Origin: Amycolatopsis iheyensis
Lineage (GTDB): Bacteria > Actinomycetota > Actinomycetes > Mycobacteriales > Pseudonocardiaceae
Direction: 5' to 3'
DNA: 64,000 nt
Assembly: GCF_024703995.1 (NCBI RefSeq)
Contig: NZ_JAMXQV010000011.1
Span: 237,491 to 301,490, forward strand
A program made the position numbers and the translations under genes. Below the pieces are notes generated by a model that made no database searches, had not been told where the DNA came from, and saw only the letters and a program-made list of their open reading frames with translations. Shown here piece by piece: positions 58,055 through 64,000 of this stretch (its first letter is position 1; each line of letters starts with the position of its first letter).

Positions 58055-58085
58055 TTGGCCAACGGCCAACCACCCTGTCGGGGTG
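58055..58085. promoter_or_regulatory. Two inverted repeats upstream of the lanthipeptide synthetase gene
   Basis: TTGGCCaacGGCCAA (58055-58069) and CACCCtgtcgGGGTG (58071-58085) lie side by side, 170-200 bases upstream of the synthetase start. They are candidate operators; a RamR-type regulator gene was not found in the window. Confidence 0.4.
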
Positions 58086-58333
58086 TAACACGAAGCTTTT
58101 TACGTCATTCCCGCAGGTCCACACAAGGGTCACGCGGAATAAACCACCGAATTGGCAGAATGCCATCAAGCTCACCTGGTGATCAATTTTCCGGGTACGC
58201 GCAGATCAGGTGGCCCGCCCGACGTCCACTGTGGACTCCATTGGTGGCGCACGCCACGCCCGTGGCACGCGGCGAACGGCCCCACAGGTACTACGGAGTA
58301 AGTTGGCGGCCGGCGGACCGGAAGGAGGAACGG

Positions 58334-58699
58334 GTGGTCTTCGGATTCGCCGTGACGGTCGCCGGGGCGGCCACGCTCGTCGCGCTCTGGAGCTTCGTCC
58401 AGTCGGCCCGCAACCGGCTGCCGGACAACCCGCTCCTGATCGCGCTCGCGGTCGTCGAGCTCCTGCTGGTCGCCCAGCTGGTGATCGGGATCGTGCTGCT
58501 CGCCGGCGGCGCCAAGCCCGGCAGCCTGGCGACCTACCTGGCCTACCTGATCGGCTGCCTGGTCGTGCTGCCCGTCGGCGCCGTCTGGGCCCTCGCCGAG
58601 CGGAGCCGGTCGAGCACCGTCGTGCTCGGCATCGCCTGCCTGGCCATCCCGGTGATGGTGCTGCGACTGAACGAGGTGTGGAGTGGAGCAACAGCGTAG
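58334..58699 (+). CDS. Small membrane protein
   Basis: 121 residues from GTG 58334 with GGAGG upstream; four hydrophobic segments (VFGFAVTVAGAATLVALWSFV; PLLIALAVVELLLVAQLVIGIVLL; YLAYLIGCLVVLPVGAVWALA; VVLGIACLAIPVMVL). Overlaps the next gene by 17 bp. Family not recognised; similar small four-helix proteins form pairs in actinobacteria. Confidence 0.75.
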   Translation: MVFGFAVTVAGAATLVALWSFVQSARNRLPDNPLLIALAVVELLLVAQLVIGIVLLAGGAKPGSLATYLAYLIGCLVVLPVGAVWALAERSRSSTVVLGIACLAIPVMVLRLNEVWSGATA

Positions 58700-59093
58700 G
58701 ACGGCCTCCGGCCCCGGACGGGTGCTCGTCGCCGTGTACGCGATCTTCGCGCTGGCCGCGACGTCGCGCGCGGGCGTCCAGATCGGCACGAAGTTCCACG
58801 AGGCGCCGCTGGCCTACCTGCTGTCCGCGTTCGCCGCGGTCGTCTACATCGTCGCGACGATCGCGCTGGCCAAGCGCGGCGACGCCTGGTGGCGCGTCGC
58901 CTTGGGCGCCTGCTCGATCGAGCTGCTGGGCGTGCTGACCATCGGCACGCTGAGCCTGGTCGACGCGGCCGCGTTCCGGCACCCGACCGTCTGGTCGGTC
59001 TACGGCGAGGGCTACCTGTTCATCCCGCTGGTCCTGCCGGTCATCGGGCTCTACTGGCTCCGCAAGACAGCGCCGGCGAAGGTCACCGCCTGA
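58683..59093 (+). CDS. Small membrane protein, partner of the preceding gene
   Basis: 136 residues from GTG 58683, with four membrane helices (VLVAVYAIFALAATSRAG; YLLSAFAAVVYIVATIALA; VALGACSIELLGVLTIGTLSL; YLFIPLVLPVIGLYWL). Translationally coupled to the 58334 gene by overlap. It overlaps the convergent glycosyltransferase gene by 11 bp. Function unknown. Confidence 0.75.
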   Translation: MEQQRRTASGPGRVLVAVYAIFALAATSRAGVQIGTKFHEAPLAYLLSAFAAVVYIVATIALAKRGDAWWRVALGACSIELLGVLTIGTLSLVDAAAFRHPTVWSVYGEGYLFIPLVLPVIGLYWLRKTAPAKVTA

Positions 59094-60963
59094 CGCCGCA
59101 GTCGAACAGCACACCGGCCGTCGCCGCGTCCGCGCCGATCCGCGCGGGCGGCACCGGACGGCAGTGCTTGGCCTCCCAGCCGATCCGCCGGGTCAGCTCG
59201 CCCGCGTCCCCCACCGCGGGGGCGGTCCGCGCGCGCCCGATGTCGACGAACACCTGCGGCAGCAGCACGAACCGCACCCTCCCGGCCGACACCCACCGCG
59301 CGAGGTCCGCCGCCGACGGCGCCGGGTCGAACCCGAGGTAGCCGCCGAGCGGCGCCACCCGCGCGTCGCTGTTCAGCAGGAACGGGTCCGCGCCGTACGT
59401 GCCGCCCTCGACCGCCAGCACCACGGGCGTGGATGGCGCCTGCCCTTGGGCGTACGTCAGCACCTCCCGCTGGCCGGGGCTCAGCTGGTACGCGTTGTCG
59501 ATGAAACGGACGTAACCGGCCTCCGCGCCCTCGCCGGTCGCGACACCGACGACGCTACGCAACGCGGCCGTCGACGGCGGCCCGGCACCCGGATCGGCGG
59601 TTTCCAGCACACTGACCGGCCGCACCGCCGTGTCGACGACGAAGGCCGCAGGCCCCGCCGCGATCGCCGCCAGACCGGTCACGACCAGCACACCCGAAGC
59701 CCGCAGGAGCGCGGCGACGACGGCGACCAGCGCCAGCGCGACCACGGCGTACCGCAGCCACGGCGCCCACTCCGGCGTCCGGTCGAGCAGGACGTACGCG
59801 AGCAACGCCGTCCCGGCCACCGCGGCCGGCAGCACGAACCGGGCCCGTCCCCCTGCGCGGTACCAGCCCCACGCCGTGACCAGGCCGGCCGCAGCGAGCG
59901 CCGCGATCGCCGGAGCGAGCTCGGCGGTGTAGTACGCGTGGAAGATGCCGCCGGCGAACGAGAAGACCACGGCGCCCACGACCAGCCAGCCACCCCACAG
60001 CGCCCAGCCCGCCTTGGTGCCCGCGGTGGCGCCGCGAGCCCGACATGCGGCGACGACCAGCGACGCCAGCGCGAGCGGCAAAAGCCAGGCGATCTGGCCG
60101 CCGACCTCGGCGTCGAACAGCCGCAACGGCCCCGCGTCGCCGCCGAGTGCCGTGCCGACCGACGTGCCGTAGCTGCCACCGACCCCGGTCTCGCCGCCGA
60201 CGAGCCGCGTCAGGCCGTTGTACCCGAACGCCAGCTGCCACACCGAACCGTCCGTGGTGCTGCCGACGAACGGCTTCGCCCCCGGCCACAGGCTCACCAC
60301 GAGCGGCCAGGACAGCGACACGGCGAGCGTCACCGCGGCGGCGACACCGATCCAGGCGAGCCGGCGGCCGCGCGAGCCGGGCGCCGCGACGAAGTACGCC
60401 AGCGCCAGGCCGGGCAGCACGATCCACGCCGCGAGCATCTTCGTGAGGAACCCGAGCCCGACGAACACACCGGCCCACACCAGCCACCGCGCGTTCTCGA
60501 TCGCCCGGGTGACGCAGTAGGCGGCGAGCACCAGCAGGAGCACCAGCAGCGTGTCCGGCAGGTTGTCGCGGTTGACCGCCGCGGCGATCGGCGTCAGCGC
60601 GAACAGCGCCGCGGCCAGTAGCGCCGTCGCCGGCCCGGCCCAGCGCCGCACCACGCGGTGCAGCACGAACACCGCCGCGACGCCCTCGGCGGCCTGGACC
60701 AGCGCGATCGCCCAGGGGTGGAAGCCGAAGACGGTCACCCCGAGCGTCTGGGTCCAGAAGGCGAGCGGCGGCTTGTCGACCGTGACGACGCCGGCGGGGT
60801 CGAAGCCCGCGAAGAAGAACGCCGAGACGTCGCCGGACATCGAGTGCACCGCGGCGGCGTAGTACGGCTGCAGTGACCGGCTGCCCAGCGCCCAAACCCA
60901 CAGCGCGGCCGCCACGGCCAGCACCACGCCCACCGCGAGCCGTTCCCTGGCCTTCGCCGCCAT
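59083..60963 (-). CDS. GT39/ArnT-like membrane glycosyltransferase
   Basis: 626 residues: about 11-12 membrane helices, with the acidic periplasmic loop Asp of DKPPLAFW (VVTVDKPPLAFWTQTLGVTVFG) and NRDNLPDTLLVLLLVLAAY, both typical of GT39 mannosyl/ArnT-type enzymes that use polyprenyl-phosphate sugars. A C-terminal soluble domain (~490-626) includes a Gly-rich QVFVDIGRARTAPAV region. It probably transfers a sugar to a cell-envelope lipid or protein. Confidence 0.88.
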   Translation of the reverse strand: MAAKARERLAVGVVLAVAAALWVWALGSRSLQPYYAAAVHSMSGDVSAFFFAGFDPAGVVTVDKPPLAFWTQTLGVTVFGFHPWAIALVQAAEGVAAVFVLHRVVRRWAGPATALLAAALFALTPIAAAVNRDNLPDTLLVLLLVLAAYCVTRAIENARWLVWAGVFVGLGFLTKMLAAWIVLPGLALAYFVAAPGSRGRRLAWIGVAAAVTLAVSLSWPLVVSLWPGAKPFVGSTTDGSVWQLAFGYNGLTRLVGGETGVGGSYGTSVGTALGGDAGPLRLFDAEVGGQIAWLLPLALASLVVAACRARGATAGTKAGWALWGGWLVVGAVVFSFAGGIFHAYYTAELAPAIAALAAAGLVTAWGWYRAGGRARFVLPAAVAGTALLAYVLLDRTPEWAPWLRYAVVALALVAVVAALLRASGVLVVTGLAAIAAGPAAFVVDTAVRPVSVLETADPGAGPPSTAALRSVVGVATGEGAEAGYVRFIDNAYQLSPGQREVLTYAQGQAPSTPVVLAVEGGTYGADPFLLNSDARVAPLGGYLGFDPAPSAADLARWVSAGRVRFVLLPQVFVDIGRARTAPAVGDAGELTRRIGWEAKHCRPVPPARIGADAATAGVLFDCGVRR

Positions 60964-61231
60964 GTCTCCCCCTCCGGTTCCCGCTCGGAAAACGCTAGGG
61001 GGGCGCGACGCCGACGTCTTCAAGCTCCGGATTGACCCCGACCGCGTGGGCCTCCACCCGTGGGTTGAGCGCGGAACAGTACGGGAACTGCACGTACCCC
61101 TGCTGCGGAGATAAATACGGATCCGTCCGGACTTTCGTCGGTTCCGGACATTCCCCGAAAACTCGGACACTCTTCTCGTTCGGTCCCCACCGGCTTTCCC
61201 CGCACGGTTCTCCGCGCGAAAAGGAGTGAGC

Positions 61232-61948
61232 GTGAAATTCGGCAAGTTCGTCCTGCTGGCCGCCAGCACAGCGTTGGCCGTGGTCGGCCTCGGCGGTCCC
61301 GCGACGGCCCAGAGCACGCCGCAGGCCCAGCCGTCGATCATCGGCGGCAGCACCGCCTCGAGCGGCCCCTGGGCGGCGCGGCTGTTCGTCAACGGCCAGC
61401 AGAACTGCACCGCGACGATCATCGCGCCGCAGTACATCCTCACGGCGAAGCACTGCGTGAGCAGCGCCGGCACGTACACGTTCCGGATCGGCAGCCTCGA
61501 CCAGTCCAGTGGCGGGACGATGGCCACCGGGTCGACGATCACCCGTTACAACGGCAGCGCCGACCTGGCGATCGTCAAGCTCACGACGTCGGTGAACGCC
61601 ACCTACTCGCCGCTCGGCAGCGTCGGCGACGTCTCGGTCGGCCAGAACGTCTCGGTCTACGGCTGGGGCGCGACCAGCCAGTGCGGCTCCGAGATCAACT
61701 GCCAGTCGCGGTACCTGAAGGTCGCGACGGTGCGGGTGAACTCGATCAGCTGCAGCGACTACACCGGCGGCGTCGCGGTGTGCGCGAACCGTGTCAACGG
61801 CATCACCGCCGGCGGCGACTCCGGTGGCCCGATGTTCGCTTCCGGCCGTCAGGTCGGCGTCGCGTCGACGAGCGACCGGTCGAACAACACGGCGTACACG
61901 AACATCACGCGGTACCGCAGCTGGATTTCGCAGGTGGCGGGCGTCTGA
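61232..61948 (+). CDS. Secreted trypsin-like serine protease (S1 family)
   Basis: 238 residues from GTG 61232 (AAGGAG at 61221-61226; GTG 61226 overlaps that site). Signal peptide to about ATAQ (27), a short propeptide, then mature IIGGSTASS at residue 36. Triad His74 (TAKHC), Asp111 (GSADLAIVKL) and Ser197 (GGDSGGP), with three likely disulfides. It is exported and autoactivates by cleavage before IIGG; the S1 pocket residue upstream of Ser fits trypsin- or chymotrypsin-like use, not resolved here. Confidence 0.95.
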   Translation: MKFGKFVLLAASTALAVVGLGGPATAQSTPQAQPSIIGGSTASSGPWAARLFVNGQQNCTATIIAPQYILTAKHCVSSAGTYTFRIGSLDQSSGGTMATGSTITRYNGSADLAIVKLTTSVNATYSPLGSVGDVSVGQNVSVYGWGATSQCGSEINCQSRYLKVATVRVNSISCSDYTGGVAVCANRVNGITAGGDSGGPMFASGRQVGVASTSDRSNNTAYTNITRYRSWISQVAGV

Positions 61949-61954
61949 TTCACG

Positions 61955-61986
61955 GAAAGGGCCCGGCTGCTCAGCCGGGCCCTTTC
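61955..61986. terminator. Bidirectional terminator hairpin
   Basis: Perfect 15-bp arms (61955-61969, 61972-61986) lie between the convergent protease gene and the lyase gene that ends at 61991. Confidence 0.8.
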
Positions 61987-61990
61987 GCGA

Positions 61991-63286
61991 TCAGGACGTC
62001 GAAATGTCGTCAAGCTGTTCGGCCGCCGGCCGGACCGGGTAAAGGTCCCCGCCCGGTTCGACCGGCACCAGCGGCAGTGCTTTCCGCGCGGCTTTGTCAC
62101 CGGCGTCGGCCGCCGCGTGCAGGACGTCCAGCGCGGCGTACTGGCGGAAGTCGAGTTCCGGGTAGGACCACTGCCCCTGCGTCGCGCCCGGGATCAGGAA
62201 GTCGACGGCCTTGAAGAGGCTCGCGCCACTGGGCGCGGTGTAGTGCCAAAGATCGACGCCGACGTGCTTGCCGATCTGCGCGAGCCGGGTCAGCGCGACG
62301 AGGTTGAAGTTCGAGTAGTGCCAGCTGCGGGTGCGGCTCGCCTCCTGCGGCTGGTAGCCATCGGCGTTGATCTGCGGCGCGATCCGGTTCGGCCCGGCGT
62401 CCTGGGCGATCTTCTTCGCGAGGTCCCGCTGCCCGGTGCCGAGGGCGAGCGACGCGGCCATCATGTCGTAGAAGCTGCCGTGGTTGTTCTGCGCCTTGGC
62501 TTCGTCGGTGCCGTTCTTGCTGGTGCGCAACCAGTCGAGGAACTGCGTGTACCAGCCGGTCATGCCGGCCTGGTCGGTCTTCGTCCAGCCGGGCGCGCCG
62601 GTGGCGAGGATCGCGGTGGCGTCGACGACTTCGGTCAGCGTGTAGGAGAACTCGATGATGCCGATGCCACGACCGTCCACTTTGCACGGGATGCCCTGGG
62701 CGTAGTTCATGTTCGGGTTCATCTTGGTGGCCGCGTCGAGGAACCACGTGCGCAGGTCGAGGGCCGCGCGCTGGGCGTACCGCGCGTCGCCGGTGTAGTA
62801 CCAGGCGAGTGCGAGCCGGTAGATCGCGGTGAAGGCCTCGCCGCGATAGGCGTGGTCGGTGATCTCGTCGACGATGGGGTTGCGCTGGCCGTCCTTCTGG
62901 ACGAACGGGCAGCCCCAGGGGTTTTCGGCGGTCGGCTCGGTGGTCGGCCACCAGTAGGGCGCGAGGCTGAGGTAGTCGTGCTTGTCCCCGCTGGGCGGGA
63001 CTTGTTTCTTGGTGGTGACGCTCCACGGCCCGGTCTTCAGGTCCGTTTTTGCTTGGGTGAGCAGGTTGTTCAACGCGGTTTTGGCGGTGCGTTCACCGAC
63101 CAGTGCGGCGAACTTGGTGCGCAGCAACTGGTTCCCGTCGAGGACGGTGGTTTGCGGCGGGCAGATCGCCCCGATGACCGGGACGGTGCAGCCGTGTGGC
63201 GCCGGCGCCGCCTCGGCGGACGTCGCTGTCGAAGTGACGATGCCCGCTACGGCGAGCGCGGCCACGACGGTGTGGCGGAGAACCAT
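61991..63286 (-). CDS. Secreted alginate lyase-family protein
   Basis: 431 residues: signal peptide (LRHTVVAALAVAGIVTSTATSAEA), then an alpha/alpha-toroid domain. The catalytic signature NNHGSFYDMMAASLAL, with upstream LSLAPYWWPTTEP and DLRTWFLDAATKMNPNMNYAQGIP, fits the alginate lyase (PF05426, PL5-like) family, which cleaves uronate or related polysaccharides. ATG 63286 follows GGAGCGGAC. A long inverted repeat covers its ribosome site. Confidence 0.88.
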   Translation of the reverse strand: MVLRHTVVAALAVAGIVTSTATSAEAAPAPHGCTVPVIGAICPPQTTVLDGNQLLRTKFAALVGERTAKTALNNLLTQAKTDLKTGPWSVTTKKQVPPSGDKHDYLSLAPYWWPTTEPTAENPWGCPFVQKDGQRNPIVDEITDHAYRGEAFTAIYRLALAWYYTGDARYAQRAALDLRTWFLDAATKMNPNMNYAQGIPCKVDGRGIGIIEFSYTLTEVVDATAILATGAPGWTKTDQAGMTGWYTQFLDWLRTSKNGTDEAKAQNNHGSFYDMMAASLALGTGQRDLAKKIAQDAGPNRIAPQINADGYQPQEASRTRSWHYSNFNLVALTRLAQIGKHVGVDLWHYTAPSGASLFKAVDFLIPGATQGQWSYPELDFRQYAALDVLHAAADAGDKAARKALPLVPVEPGGDLYPVRPAAEQLDDISTS

Positions 63287-63290
63287 GTCC

Positions 63291-63335
63291 GCTCCATTCA
63301 CAAATATGAACACCAGACCTGTGAGTGAATGGAGC
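63291..63335 (-). promoter_or_regulatory. Inverted repeat over the lyase ribosome site
   Basis: GCTCCATTCAC (63291-63301) and GTGAATGGAGC (63325-63335) are perfect 11-bp arms separated by 23 bases. The arm near the gene includes its ribosome site, so it can act as a regulator site or as a translation-inhibiting hairpin. Confidence 0.5.
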
Positions 63336-63376
63336 GTACGCATGTGAACGCATCTTCGGCAATGCCCTTGCCGAAG

Positions 63377-63877
63377 TCAGTCGCGCGGACGGAAGAAGGC
63401 GACGAGCCGGCCGGCCCGCAGGTCGGTCCAGGTGTCACCGGTGGCGAGCACGGCCGCGGCGCCCGTGGGGAACTTGGTCTGAACCTGCCGAGTGTCATCC
63501 CCGTGGCCGGCGAGCTGCAGGGTCAGCTCGCTGACGCCGGGTTCGTGCCCGACGAGGGCGAGGGTGGTCACGGTGTCGGGCACGCGCCTGACGGCGTCGA
63601 GGAACTCTTCGGGACCGGCGCCGTAAAGCTCGTCGTCGTACTCGACGGCGGATTGCTTCGGGAGTTCTTGGGCTGCTCGGTGCCAGGTGTCCTTGGTCCG
63701 GCGGGCGGTCGAGCAGACGACGTGGTCGGGGAGGTAGCCGTGGTCACTGAGCCAGCGGCCGAGCACGGGCGCGTCCCGGAGACCTCTTGGGCCGAGGGGG
63801 CGTTCGTGGTCGGGTACATCGTCGGGCCAGGCGGATTTCGCGTGCCGGAGGACGATCAGGTGCCTGGTCGTGTTGAT
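63377..63877 (-). pseudogene. SixA-like histidine phosphatase, start codon missing
   Basis: The frame reads TRHLIVLRHAKSAWPDDVPD near 63868-63809 (catalytic RHAKS), then VCSTARRTKDTW and LVGHEPGVSELTLQLAG, so the full SixA/phosphoglycerate-mutase-like phosphatase (~165 aa) is present. No ATG, GTG or TTG lies upstream of RHAKS in this frame; the only ordinary start, GTG 63766, would remove the catalytic histidine. Either an unusual start (ATC 63877 or ACG 63871) is used or the 5' end has been replaced by the sequence beyond 63880, in which case it is a pseudogene. Confidence 0.6.
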
Positions 63878-63879
63878 GG

Positions 63880-63913
63880 TGCTCTCTGAATAGGGCCAGT
63901 CCTGCTCTCTGAA
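63880..63913. repeat. Short direct repeat at a possible junction
   Basis: TGCTCTCTGAA occurs at 63880-63890 and 63903-63913 (23-bp period) immediately upstream of the SixA-like frame. The sequence from about 63890 to the window end differs in style and may be the edge of an insertion; the window ends before this can be tested. Confidence 0.35.
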
Positions 63914-64000
63914 ATTCCCCAGTTGGGGTGTCCTGTCGGCGCGTCGTTTGCGCTGGTCAGCGGCCTCGGGGTGACGGTTTCGGTGTTGATCACCGTGACC

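Overview
The window is high-GC actinobacterial chromosome, most likely from Amycolatopsis or a close Pseudonocardiaceae relative. The signs are strong G/C at third codon positions, many GTG and TTG starts, 4-bp start/stop overlaps (ATGA, GTGA, TTGA), DUF397 and Scr1-type regulators, PF04672-type methyltransferases, a glnX-glnH-pknG operon and a SapB-type lanthipeptide locus. The genus is an inference from gene content. No rRNA, CRISPR array or intact transposase was seen. One degenerate tRNA-integrated element is present.

Layout. 0-8 kb: secreted/membrane genes, a DUF397 protein, a small two-gene pair (43 and 84 aa), three overlapping methyltransferase genes, an Scr1-like regulator, a metallo-beta-lactamase-fold hydrolase and 6-phosphogluconate dehydrogenase. 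8-16 kb: a Clp-N/HTH regulator with a probable leaderless promoter built into tandem palindromes and an 18-codon membrane micropeptide fused to its stop; a FAD reductase; an IclR/NIPSNAP/MetE-like operon; a purine permease; a TetR/alkaline phosphatase divergon with a clear operator; an FMN-type oxidoreductase. 16-23.3 kb: a rhomboid-like protein, a PAS-GGDEF-EAL protein, arylamine N-acetyltransferase, a YCII-type protein, and a tightly coupled hypothetical/methyltransferase/P450 operon. 23.3-25.2 kb: tRNA-Glu, tRNA-Asp and tRNA-Phe; the 3' part of tRNA-Phe is duplicated as a 44-bp repeat that brackets a 1.5-kb integrated remnant. 25.2-33.8 kb: an SCO6745-like protein, small conserved hypotheticals, a cold-shock protein, an L,D-transpeptidase lipoprotein, an ECF sigma module flanked by Pro/Thr-rich envelope proteins, an MHS transporter and a hotdog thioesterase. 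33.8-41 kb: pknG/glnH/glnX, then a LuxR-type two-component system. 40.7-46.2 kb: an acetoin dehydrogenase operon (acoX-acoA-acoB-acoC) with a GAF/winged-helix regulator at its end. 46.3-51.2 kb: a copper chaperone, a second cold-shock protein, a TPP enzyme divergent from an iron-alcohol dehydrogenase and thioesterase, and an intergenic region with a 26-bp palindrome and two DnaA-box-like 9-mers. 51.2-57.9 kb: a ram/amf-like class III lanthipeptide cluster (synthetase, 47-aa precursor, two half ABC exporters). 58-64 kb: two small membrane proteins, a GT39-like glycosyltransferase, a trypsin-like protease, an alginate-lyase-family protein and a SixA-like phosphatase whose start is missing.

How genes work together. 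The strongest functional units are glnX-glnH-pknG (extracytoplasmic amino-acid sensing feeding a cytosolic kinase), acoXABC plus regulator (acetoin breakdown), and the lanthipeptide cluster (a SapB-like surfactant peptide with two predicted labionin rings). Much of the regulation can be read as palindromic operators next to regulator genes, and most convergent gene pairs are separated by strong bidirectional hairpins.
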